A DNA stretch of 10,332 nucleotides from assembly GCA_016762995.1 (NCBI GenBank), contig JAESUT010000175.1, positions 1-10,332 on the forward strand. The letters run 5' to 3'. A program made the position numbers and the translations under genes. This DNA is from Gammaproteobacteria bacterium. Its GTDB lineage: Bacteria; Pseudomonadota; Gammaproteobacteria; Pseudomonadales; Pseudohongiellaceae. Below, piece by piece: positions 1 to 5,873 of this stretch. How positions within the stretch are numbered: position 1 is the stretch's first letter; every line of letters begins with the position of its first letter. The notes below the pieces were generated by a model. The model saw nothing but the letters and a program-made list of their open reading frames with translations. It was not told the DNA's origin and made no database searches.

Positions 1-455
1 TTGCTAAACTGCGAGCCACTAAGCTCTATCAATAAAGTACTGTCTCCTTCCGGCAAGTCAGTCAGCAATGCTTGCAGGGTCGAGGCTTTAGTCTCTCTGA
101 AGCGGTCGCTAATATTGCTACCATTAAGGCTCATCAAAAGCTGTGCAGAATTGACGGATGCACCAATCGTGACCTCCACCAACACATCGCCTCCGGTTAC
201 CAACCAGGGCTGAGTTGACACTGCTCGTAGCTGAATTCCCATGCCACTGCTTGACTCGATGCTACCCGGCTCGCTGCCTATTGCATTGCCGCTTGCTGAG
301 GTTGCGATAGGTTCTTCACTCGAACAAGACAGCAATACGCCCGCCAGACTCAAACACAACAGCGTTCTAAAGCGCGCAGTGATTGAGCACGATTGACGAA
401 CTGACTGAGATGAAAGACTGGCAAGTAATTTAGCCAAAAATGTAGAGAGAGACAT
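1..455 (-). CDS. DUF6351-like lipoprotein, N-terminal part (runs off left edge)
   Basis: This reading frame is open for 151 codons from an ATG at 455 to the window edge, so the C-terminal part of the protein is missing. A Shine-Dalgarno-like AGAGGA lies 8 bases before the ATG. The N-terminus has an unusually long basic n-region (about 30 residues) and then a hydrophobic stretch ending in L41-L-S-C44, a plausible lipobox, so an outer or inner membrane lipoprotein is predicted. After a Ser/Gly-rich linker (45-72), residues 75-95 read IQLRAVSTQPWLVTGGDVLV and are followed by a small beta-sandwich-like stretch with LNGSNISDRFRE (110-121). From memory this matches the start of DUF6351 proteins, which typically open with a 'lvsGGDvLVEV ... 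GrdVT.aFr' pattern; the full family is several hundred residues long and its function is not established. It is divergent from the gene at 627. The family call rests on recalled resemblance, without a profile search. Confidence 0.72.
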   Translation of the reverse strand, partial: MSLSTFLAKLLASLSSQSVRQSCSITARFRTLLCLSLAGVLLSCSSEEPIATSASGNAIGSEPGSIESSSGMGIQLRAVSTQPWLVTGGDVLVEVTIGASVNSAQLLMSLNGSNISDRFRETKASTLQALLTDLPEGDSTLLIELSGSQFS

Positions 456-626
456 GAGCACATTCCTCTAAAGTGAGGCGTTATTCTGGCGAGCATTGAG
501 GCCAATGTAAAGCAATGCGAGCCTCGCAATGAAGCGTACTAATTCAACCAAAAGCAGTGTTAGAATTGACTCTCGACGAACTGAGACATCAGTCGAGTAA
601 GTACGGGAATTTTACAGGGTTGGAAT
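456..626. promoter_or_regulatory. Divergent spacer with palindromes
   Basis: This 171-base spacer separates the left-edge lipoprotein gene (minus) from the cysteine-cluster gene (plus), so it should hold promoters for both. Two structured spots are visible. GCGAG-c-CTCGC (517-527) sits between two copies of CAATG, with a further CATTG...CAATG inverted pair just to its left. A nested hairpin at 572-597 has the arms CTCG/CGAG outside and ACTGA-gaca-TCAGT inside, and it ends about 30 bases before the ATG at 627. TAGAAT (561-566) could be a -10 box for the plus strand, but no good -35 accompanies it. The sites may be operators or leader structure; no regulator family can be named. Confidence 0.4.
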
Positions 627-1073
627 ATGGACGCTAAGAATTCGATAAAAGTGGTTGAAGTAGAAATAGACGGCAAACTAACTGAAGTAGCCCTCGATAA
701 AAAATGCTCAAAGTGTACTAAATCTATTTGTTGTAACTCGATTAATCAAAAAATCCCTACTCCGAAAACCAAGGAAGATTTTGACCACCTGCTCTGGCAG
801 ATATCCCACGAAGGTATCAATATCTTCAAAGATGCCGATGGTTGGTTTCTACATATAGAGACAAACTGTAGCCACCTACTGCCACATGGTGTTTGTGGCA
901 TCTACGAAACGCGCCCCTGGGTGTGTCGCGAATATGACAACGATTTCTGTGAGCTCGACGAGTCCATCAAGGAAGCCAGCGAATTTTTCTTCTCCACACA
1001 CAAGAAGCTAGAAAAATACTGTCGCAAACGCTTTAAGAAATGGGATAAACGCTTCAAAATCTATGAGAGCTAA
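627..1073 (+). CDS. YkgJ family cysteine cluster protein
   Basis: This 148-residue protein has no signal peptide and is predicted to be cytoplasmic. Its cysteines follow the pattern of the YkgJ/CxxCxxCC family (once annotated as Fe-S oxidoreductases): C27-x2-C30-x4-C35-C36 near the N-terminus, then C81, C90, C100 in the run RPWVCREY, and C108, with C132 nearer the C-terminus. The family is thought to bind zinc or an iron-sulfur cluster through these cysteines; no reaction is established. The C-terminal 20 residues are very basic (KKLEKYCRKRFKKWDKRFK), which could mean nucleic-acid or membrane contact, but this is inference. The length is typical of short family members. The ATG at 627 is preceded by AGGG at 616-619 with 7-base spacing. 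The stop codon overlaps the start region of the next gene by 11 bases, which suggests translational coupling. The family call is fairly secure. Confidence 0.88.
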   Translation: MDAKNSIKVVEVEIDGKLTEVALDKKCSKCTKSICCNSINQKIPTPKTKEDFDHLLWQISHEGINIFKDADGWFLHIETNCSHLLPHGVCGIYETRPWVCREYDNDFCELDESIKEASEFFFSTHKKLEKYCRKRFKKWDKRFKIYES

Positions 1074-1731
1074 GCTGACAAGGAGTTTGTTGCTAACGCG
1101 AACACCTTTGCTCGCGTTAGCATTGTTTTATGCATCGCTCTTCTCGTTATCCTCCGCACAAGAGAATGACTTCCAGAAAAGTATCGACTCCAGCAGCGAG
1201 GCCCTGATCAACCTGGACATGAAGGCGAGAGACTGTCTCGCCACCTTGGATTCCGACGAGGATTCTGCGGCAGCCTGCGATGATTTCCTCAAAGCCATAG
1301 ATGGCAAGTTGATGACGAACTATCTTCAACAGTGCCGCACACTAAAGAATTGGAGAGATGAGTACGTCGATCAGAGCATGGCATCTAGCTCGAATTCCAC
1401 CACCGAGCATAATGAAGAGATGTTAAAACGATTAGTCTCTATCGAATTCACCTGCGGCGAGAACACCTTGCGCAGCAGAACCCAATTTGTACTTAGTGCA
1501 TTCAATCGGCTACAAGGCGGACGCGCCGCTAGTGGAGCGAGCACGGCTGCAATAAATCGCCAGATATCGAATAGCCGATTCAACGCACTTGAAAATGGTG
1601 AACGGCAGCGCCTACAGAACGCGCTACAGAATCAACAGATAAGAAGCCTAAAGGAGAGCGAGCGGCAATTTAACGATTTAGAAAATGAACTGATCCGCCA
1701 ACAGATTCGAAATTCGAACGCGCCAAACTAG
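1063..1731 (+). CDS. Secreted protein of unknown function with Gln/Arg-rich C-terminus
   Basis: I do not recognise a family. The N-terminus is a convincing Sec signal peptide: basic residues (R2, K4, R7, R13), a hydrophobic core (about 15-29) and a likely cleavage after SSA32 before QEN, so a periplasmic or exported product is predicted. The mature part has four cysteines (C58, C72, C91, C131) that could form two disulfides. A Gly/Ala/Ser stretch at 152-162 leads into a charged C-terminus (165-217) rich in Gln, Arg, Asn and Glu. That part repeats the motif QQIR at 191-194 and 213-216 and looks helical, perhaps coiled-coil. The ATG at 1063 overlaps the preceding gene and has no clear ribosome site. 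An in-frame TTG at 1090, four bases after AAGGAG (1080-1085), is a real alternative and still leaves a usable signal peptide. A strong hairpin (1091-1122) lies in this start region. The role is unknown. Confidence 0.7.
   Translation: MRAKLTRSLLLTRTPLLALALFYASLFSLSSAQENDFQKSIDSSSEALINLDMKARDCLATLDSDEDSAAACDDFLKAIDGKLMTNYLQQCRTLKNWRDEYVDQSMASSSNSTTEHNEEMLKRLVSIEFTCGENTLRSRTQFVLSAFNRLQGGRAASGASTAAINRQISNSRFNALENGERQRLQNALQNQQIRSLKESERQFNDLENELIRQQIRNSNAPN
1091..1131 (+). terminator. Terminator-like hairpin inside the start of the secreted-protein gene
   Basis: TGCTAACGCGA (1091-1101) and TCGCGTTAGCA (1112-1122) are perfect 11-base inverted arms around a 10-base loop. They are followed by TTGTTTTAT, a T-rich tail. 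The hairpin begins 18 bases after the stop codon of the YkgJ-type gene, where an intrinsic terminator would be expected, yet it falls in the signal-peptide codons of the overlapping downstream gene. It also adjoins the possible TTG start at 1090. It may be a terminator, an attenuator that lowers expression of the second gene, or a translational control. The tail is imperfect (a G interrupts the T run), so efficiency is uncertain. Confidence 0.45.
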
Positions 1732-1760
1732 ACATTCAAATAACGTTAGTCAAAACCATC

Positions 1761-2942
1761 TCAATAAAGAACGAGAAAGTCTCCACTAGGCAAAACTACC
1801 GTGGCCGGAAAGCTAAACTTAGGGATGGAAATCTCTTCTACAAACTCCGCACCCTTGTCTGATCCGTCATCAGCGAACAAGTGCATATTAAGCCTACCAC
1901 CTCGTGTGTGACTAATTGCCTCGCCCCAGACAATCAAGCGATCACCCTCTGAATTGATGGCCACCGCTGGATTCTTCTGACGGGTTTTGATGAAGGGATC
2001 AGCCACAGGCATCGCATCAATACCCGTGCCCAGCTGCAATTGATTGATGCGACCTTCTGTCTCGAAGACTAGCCATTGATTGTCCTCGGTATCGACAGTG
2101 ATGTCATTGGTACTGAGTGGACAAGCAGAGAGCTCCCATTCCTGCAATGGAGATAACTCAGCGTAGTCACTTTCTTGAATAGCCTTTCCTGCAAACTGCA
2201 CGGTCAGCGCCTGCATGTGCCGACCCACGCCGTCGATAGCAGAACGGTAGGCGATGGCAAGCTCATTCTCAGCACCAAAATTTGTAGCTAGGGAACAACA
2301 GGCGCAGGCACCGAGCTCCTTATTACCCATCTGCAACTCATCACTAAAGGTCGCGCCAGAATCAGTAGAGAGCCGTCCATACACGGTCCGCTCGTGTTCA
2401 CGGCTCAGAGCGCCCGCGCCCCAAACGATTGCAACTTGTGATCCTAACGCCGCAATATCGGCGCCAGCATCGAGGCCCTCACCAAATTCGTTGACGACAG
2501 GCTTACGCGCCTCGAACTGCGATCGCTCGGCATTCGAGCGGGAATAGTAGTATTGATTATCGCCAGGCAGATACCACACCACATGAACTCGACCATCACC
2601 CCCGACTGCCATGGAGGCTCTCGCTATAGAAAAGGTGCGAATATCATAAGCCTTGCTGGATACTTTAACGGGCAGACCGAAGCGATTCTGCTCCGGTAGA
2701 TACTGACGGTAGTAGAGATTCCCCTCCCGCGCACTCGGGGCAGAAAGGCGCTTCTTAAAGTAGAGTAGATGGATATTGCCGCTCTCATCGACAGATAAAC
2801 GCGGTTGCACACCGCCATCGGGTGTTTTCTGGATATGAATCTCCGCTACAACTGCACTACCGAGAAGCATCGCGAATAGAAGACAGAGCAGCTGCGGCAT
2901 CGCAGACGATCTGATGTTAAATGCTCTAGAAAACCTGTTCAT
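1761..2942 (-). CDS. Exported BNR/sialidase-like beta-propeller protein
   Basis: The 393-residue protein (from the ATG at 2942) starts with a basic n-region (R3, R6, R11), a hydrophobic core and a predicted cleavage after VVA33, so it is exported. The mature part has the repeated short-strand pattern of a beta-propeller: SGNIHLLYF (55-62), DGRVHVVWY (117-124) and a later SEGDRLIVWG block (331-340). One canonical Asp-box, S192-T-D-S-G-A-T-F199, is present, as in BNR and sialidase families. A cysteine cluster C213-A-C-C216 comes just before the strand LAIAYRS, and another Cys is at 274. Such a CxCC element before an 'AYR' strand is, from memory, seen in exported sialidase-like proteins of environmental bacteria, but actual sialidase activity should not be assumed. 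The frame is open further upstream to a TTG at 3032 and has ATGs at 2978 and 2900. I chose 2942 because it gives the best signal peptide, though no strong ribosome site supports it. It is convergent with the gene ending at 1731. Confidence 0.75.
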   Translation of the reverse strand: MNRFSRAFNIRSSAMPQLLCLLFAMLLGSAVVAEIHIQKTPDGGVQPRLSVDESGNIHLLYFKKRLSAPSAREGNLYYRQYLPEQNRFGLPVKVSSKAYDIRTFSIARASMAVGGDGRVHVVWYLPGDNQYYYSRSNAERSQFEARKPVVNEFGEGLDAGADIAALGSQVAIVWGAGALSREHERTVYGRLSTDSGATFSDELQMGNKELGACACCSLATNFGAENELAIAYRSAIDGVGRHMQALTVQFAGKAIQESDYAELSPLQEWELSACPLSTNDITVDTEDNQWLVFETEGRINQLQLGTGIDAMPVADPFIKTRQKNPAVAINSEGDRLIVWGEAISHTRGGRLNMHLFADDGSDKGAEFVEEISIPKFSFPATVVLPSGDFLVLY

Positions 2943-3082
2943 AGTTCGGCAATCCAAGGTGTTAGGCGTCAATTTCATCTCGCTCGAAGTAGAATAAAAA
3001 CCCAAATTAGTGCAGACTTTGCTTCCGGTCAACTGCTGCTGTATCAGTGAGTATCATAACAGCTAATTCTGGCGATATTAAA

Positions 3083-3149
3083 TCCCGATACTTCCTAAAC
3101 GACTAGGTTATGCTAATCGGGACAGCCGCAAACTAAGGCGCCTCGGCGC
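3083..3149 (+). promoter_or_regulatory. Structured leader of the cytochrome/HupE/anchor operon
   Basis: Two hairpins stand between the divergent genes and end just before the ribosome site of the cytochrome gene. The first has perfect 7-base outer arms TCCCGAT (3083-3089) and ATCGGGA (3116-3122), with an inner CCTA (3094-3097) and TAGG (3104-3107). The second is GCGCC-tc-GGCGC (3138-3149), directly abutting the Shine-Dalgarno AGGA (3150-3153). The larger hairpin also contains TATGCTAAT, a possible -10 region, so it may instead be a DNA operator over the promoter. The arrangement suggests regulation of transcription or of ribosome access; no known riboswitch class is recognised. Confidence 0.4.
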
Positions 3150-3160
3150 AGGATTAAGAC

Positions 3161-3676
3161 ATGCATATTTTGGCGAGCACATTGCGTAAAACCACACTAA
3201 TTCTACTAGTAGGCGGCTTTCTAGTTGCCTGCTCTGCACCTGAAGAAACACAGACAAGCACTACAACTGACGAACCTGCCTACAACACTAGCTTGAACGT
3301 AACGGACATTATGAATCTAGTCTTGGAGCCCGCCTCGGATATCCTCTGGGATTCGGGCGGCTGGATTCTCGATGCGTCCGGCTATGAAGAGCTTTACCCC
3401 ACAACGGATGAAGGCTGGGCCTACGTGCGCGCACAAGCCGCGGTGATAGTGGAATCTGGCAATATGCTCGCGCTTCCAGGTAGAGCAGAAGATAACGATG
3501 CCTGGATGATCTATGCCGACGGACTAAGTGAGGCTGGCATCCTCGCGATGGATGCTGCAGCTGCCCAGAATGAAGAAGACTTCTTTCAGGCCGGCGCTCA
3601 GTTGTACAGCGTTTGCACTGCCTGCCATCAAGCCTATAACCCCGATATCCTCAATCGCTTCGACGACGAAGACTAG
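3161..3676 (+). CDS. Cytochrome c lipoprotein with C-terminal haem site
   Basis: This 171-residue protein is a predicted lipoprotein: R9-K10, a hydrophobic core and the lipobox L21-V-A-C24. A Thr/Ser/Glu-rich linker follows (25-45). The single covalent haem motif C152-T-A-C155-H156 lies near the C-terminus, only 15 residues from the end, and the region between is predicted largely helical. This layout resembles class II (cytochrome c'-like) four-helix cytochromes rather than class I, where the haem motif is N-terminal. It should be a membrane-tethered periplasmic electron carrier or haem sensor; partner and potential are unknown. The ATG is supported by AGGA at 3150-3153 with 7-base spacing. 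It is the first gene of a tight plus-strand operon, with 6 bases to the HupE/UreJ gene. The cytochrome call is secure from the motif and the lipoprotein signal; the class II assignment is inference. Confidence 0.87.
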   Translation: MHILASTLRKTTLILLVGGFLVACSAPEETQTSTTTDEPAYNTSLNVTDIMNLVLEPASDILWDSGGWILDASGYEELYPTTDEGWAYVRAQAAVIVESGNMLALPGRAEDNDAWMIYADGLSEAGILAMDAAAAQNEEDFFQAGAQLYSVCTACHQAYNPDILNRFDDED

Positions 3677-3682
3677 AGCTCA

Positions 3683-4399
3683 ATGAATTTTTTAACGCCA
3701 CAAAGAGTATTAGCAATAGGCACAAAGCTTCTCTTTCTCGCCGCGTCTGTTTTCTCAATGAATGCTTTCGGTCACACCATCGAGGGCGGCGACGCTAGTT
3801 TTGTCGAAGCTATTGATGGCCCTGCTATTGGTCCCTTCATTTATCTAGGCGCCAAGCACATGGTCACCGGCTATGATCATCTGCTATTTCTGCTGGGTGT
3901 TATCTTCTTCCTGTATCGCCCCAAGCATGTTGTGCAATATGTCACCCTATTCGCCATCGGCCACAGCATTACATTGCTACTGGGCGTTCTGGCCAATCTA
4001 CAGGTGAATGCCTATTTCATCGACGCAATTATTGGACTCTCGATCGTGTACAAGGCCTTCGAGAATATCGACGGATTCAAGCGCGTCTTCGGTTTTGAGC
4101 CAAATACCAAAGTGGCAGTATTTGTATTTGGTCTATTTCATGGCCTAGGACTTGCCACCAAGTTGCAGGAATTCAGCCTTTCCGAGAATGGCCTAGTTAC
4201 CAATATAATAAGTTTTAACATTGGCGTTGAGATCGGACAGATCTTGGCCCTGTCGGCAGTGTTCCTAATTCTCAGCGTTTGGAGGACAAGCTCCAGCTTT
4301 CTGCGACATTCATTTGTTACAAATACGGCGCTGATGACCGGCGGCTTCTTACTCGCAGGTTTTCAATTCTCCGCGTATCTGTTCCAGCCCGCATTTTAG
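3683..4399 (+). CDS. HupE/UreJ family membrane protein
   Basis: The 238-residue integral membrane protein starts with a signal-like hydrophobic segment (about 9-29) ending AFG30 before H31. It then has about six hydrophobic helices (roughly 67-79, 84-103, 108-125, 143-158, 175-198, 213-233). Hallmarks of the HupE/UreJ family are visible: GAKHMVTGYDHLLFLLG (56-72), GHSITLLLG (93-101), FHGLGLATK (152-160) and NIGVEIGQ (179-186). The His/Asp residues H59, D65, H66, H94, H153 and E183 are the likely metal ligands. HupE and UreJ are studied as nickel permeases of hydrogenase and urease systems; the broader subfamily seen here often occurs without either enzyme, so the metal is uncertain. No hydrogenase or urease gene is in the window. 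There is no strong ribosome site; the 6-base gap from the cytochrome stop suggests translational coupling. Metal transport is inferred from family membership. Confidence 0.9.
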   Translation: MNFLTPQRVLAIGTKLLFLAASVFSMNAFGHTIEGGDASFVEAIDGPAIGPFIYLGAKHMVTGYDHLLFLLGVIFFLYRPKHVVQYVTLFAIGHSITLLLGVLANLQVNAYFIDAIIGLSIVYKAFENIDGFKRVFGFEPNTKVAVFVFGLFHGLGLATKLQEFSLSENGLVTNIISFNIGVEIGQILALSAVFLILSVWRTSSSFLRHSFVTNTALMTGGFLLAGFQFSAYLFQPAF

Positions 4400-4443
4400 A
4401 TTCATGACTTACTCAATCATTCCAAAAATAGTGGAGACTCATT

Positions 4444-5010
4444 GTGGCCGATATAGATAGCAACTCGCCGCCTTCTTCGAAGAACATTCTTATCGCATCC
4501 GCCCTATCTTTTGTAGTTGCGCTGCTAGTGTTATTTAGCTTCATCCTGCCAGCCGAGTTTGGTTCTGACCCACTCGGCACAGGCGAGCTATTTGGCTTGA
4601 ACGTACTGGGCCTCGAAGAGAATCCATTCGAGGAACAGCTCGAAGCGCATAAGACTGACTCCGTGGAATTTATCCTCGGCCCTTTCGAGTCAGTTGAGTA
4701 TAAGTATTTACTGGATAAGGACGCATCGATGCTGTTCAGCTGGGTAGCCGATGGCGAACTGTACTACGACATGCACGCAGAGCCCGCAGGCTTGGGTGAG
4801 GAATATGCCGAAAGTTTCGAACAAGGCAATAGCGACAGCCGCATGGGTTCTTTTCATGCTCCCTTCACAGGCATCCATGGATGGTTCTGGGAAAACCGCG
4901 GCTTAAGCACCATCACGTTACAATTAAACTCGGCTGGCTTTTATGTGAACTCCACTGTGTTTCGTGATGGCGGCAGCTACGAACGAGAATTAAAGACGGT
5001 AATTGACTAG
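4444..5010 (+). CDS. Single-pass 'transmembrane anchor' protein
   Basis: The 188-residue protein starts with GTG at 4444, backed by GGAG at 4433-4436 with 7-base spacing. A short polar N-tail with K13 precedes one membrane helix (about 15-36). After it come LPAEFGSDPLGTGELFGL (35-52) and a roughly 130-residue soluble domain containing GIHGWFWENR (143-152) and a beta-rich end. From memory this matches proteins annotated 'transmembrane anchor protein', which share the LPAEY-DPTG motif after the helix and an H-GWFWRN motif and are often found next to HupE/UreJ or other metal-transport genes. That co-occurrence supports a joint role with the preceding gene. The topology is predicted N-in, with the soluble domain in the periplasm. 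The molecular function is unknown. It lies 44 bases after the HupE stop and is the last gene of the operon. Confidence 0.82.
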   Translation: MADIDSNSPPSSKNILIASALSFVVALLVLFSFILPAEFGSDPLGTGELFGLNVLGLEENPFEEQLEAHKTDSVEFILGPFESVEYKYLLDKDASMLFSWVADGELYYDMHAEPAGLGEEYAESFEQGNSDSRMGSFHAPFTGIHGWFWENRGLSTITLQLNSAGFYVNSTVFRDGGSYERELKTVID

Positions 5011-5170
5011 CCCTAAGGCGATTCAAATGAGACTGTATGAAGTCGCTGAATTAGAATCTAGAACAAGAACTGCAGGCTGTAACTGACTAGGATTAAAGAC
5101 AAAGTTTAAAGATAGGGTTTAAAGCTATCGCTTAGAGCTAGAACGAAGAATTTGCAGCTAGGAATTTAGG
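4981..5170. repeat. Three decayed repeat copies at 80-base spacing
   Basis: Related segments begin with GAAC at 4981, 5061 and 5141, exactly 80 bases apart. The first is the 3' end of the anchor gene. Bases 4981-5010 and 5061-5090 match at 23 of 30 positions by eye, both ending in TGACTAG. The second and third share TTAGA, CTAGAAC, AGAA, TGCAG and CTAGGA in the same order, with a gap of about 10 bases in the third. The remainder of each 80-base unit is barely similar. GTTTAAAG also recurs at 5104-5111 and 5117-5124. This looks like old tandem duplication of the gene end in the untranslated tail; no coding potential remains. Confidence 0.4.
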
Positions 5171-5171
5171 C

Positions 5172-5202
5172 AAAAAAAAGCCCGCTAACAGCGGGCTTTT
5201 TT
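5172..5202. terminator. Bidirectional rho-independent terminator
   Basis: A run of eight A (5172-5179) precedes GCCCGC (5180-5185), loop TAACA, GCGGGC (5191-5196) and six T (5197-5202), followed by more T-rich sequence. Because A and T runs flank both sides of the GC-rich stem, it should stop transcription from both strands. It sits between the convergent anchor gene (plus, ends 5010) and DUF6152 gene (minus, ends 5227). Confidence 0.95.
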
Positions 5203-5226
5203 ATTCTTTTTGTTAACTCTCGCTAA

Positions 5227-5685
5227 CTATTGACCTGGCTCTGCAGCATCAGTGCCATCACGTGGCGCACCGGTACCGGATGAACCCATGAACAATTTAC
5301 GGCCATCAGGGAAAGTGATGTCACGGCCGTTCGCACGGCAAGTTGGTTCACACAGCCTATCTTTAGACTGGTAACCAGTAACAACAATATCTTCACCTAG
5401 CGTTAGTGAGTTACGGTTAATACCACGACGCAGCAGCGTATTTGGCGTACCGCCCTCAACCATCCAAGGGCCCGGATCGCGAGTTGCTTCAGGATCGTTA
5501 TTTTCGATGTGAATCCAAGTGTGAGGGTTAATCCACTCTACACGAGTAATTGGACCGCCAAGACGAACTGGAAGGTTCGCATCAAATTCAGCAGAGAATG
5601 CATGGTGAGCAATCGCTGCAGGCTGATTGATTGCAACAACACCGATCGCAGTAACAGCTGCTAATGCTAGTAGTTTAATTTTCAT
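5227..5685 (-). CDS. Secreted DUF6152 family protein
   Basis: The 152-residue protein has a clear signal peptide (K2, K4, hydrophobic 5-25, cleavage after AIA26) and a mature protein starting H27-H28. Family marks recalled for DUF6152 are present in order: HHAFSAEFD (27-35), the strand GPITRVEWINPHTWIHI (44-60), EGGTPNTLLRRG (77-88), a GEDIVVTGY strand (97-105), and a final DGRKLFMGSS (127-136). Two cysteines (C112, C116) could form a local disulfide. The family is small, periplasmic, probably beta-barrel-like, and of unknown function. Nine of eleven Arg codons are CGT, unlike the mixed usage in the cysteine-cluster or GMC genes, which suggests strong expression. GGGG lies about 9 bases before the ATG. 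It lies 188 bases downstream of the lipoprotein gene on the same strand and is followed by a strong terminator. Confidence 0.9.
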   Translation of the reverse strand: MKIKLLALAAVTAIGVVAINQPAAIAHHAFSAEFDANLPVRLGGPITRVEWINPHTWIHIENNDPEATRDPGPWMVEGGTPNTLLRRGINRNSLTLGEDIVVTGYQSKDRLCEPTCRANGRDITFPDGRKLFMGSSGTGAPRDGTDAAEPGQ

Positions 5686-5873
5686 ACAATTTACCCCATT
5701 TATAACTTGAAATGCCTGAGCTTATTGGACTGAAACCCAGTGAAACTGGCTCATTCCGCACTCAAACCATCAAAATTTCAATTAAGCGGTCTACGACCAC
5801 ATTCTAACCAAGGGCTCTGGGTATTTCCAAGCGGAATACGTCAAAACGAGCCCTTTTTAATTCAAAATCGATA
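5686..5873 (-). promoter_or_regulatory. Structured spacer between lipoprotein and DUF6152 genes
   Basis: A bipartite hairpin has outer 8-base arms AAGGGCTC (5810-5817) and GAGCCCTT (5848-5855), and an inner stem GTATTTCC (5821-5828) with GGAATAC (5833-5839) around the loop AAGC. On the plus strand it is followed by five T (5854-5858), so it could stop antisense transcripts. On the minus strand, the sense direction of both genes, it has no T tail and would act as an mRNA structure or processing site. A second, weaker hairpin nearer the DUF6152 start has CCAGT-gaa-ACTGG (5737-5749) and flanking TGAGC/GCTCA (5717-5721, 5749-5753). A TATAA-like box lies close to the ATG, without a matching -35. 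Confidence 0.4.

Noticed and set aside
1..213. 70-codon plus-strand frame at the left edge
   Set aside because: It is antisense to the lipoprotein frame, which has a ribosome site, signal peptide, lipobox and recognisable family pattern.
2254..2547. 97-codon open frame on the plus strand
   Set aside because: It is antisense to the sialidase-like gene, and its Ser/Pro/Arg-rich product is typical of a shadow frame.
2943..3032. N-terminal extension of the sialidase-like protein to a TTG at 3032 (or ATG at 2978)
   Set aside because: The extension would place about 30 polar residues before the signal peptide and starts at TTG without a ribosome site. The ATG at 2942 gives a normal signal peptide.
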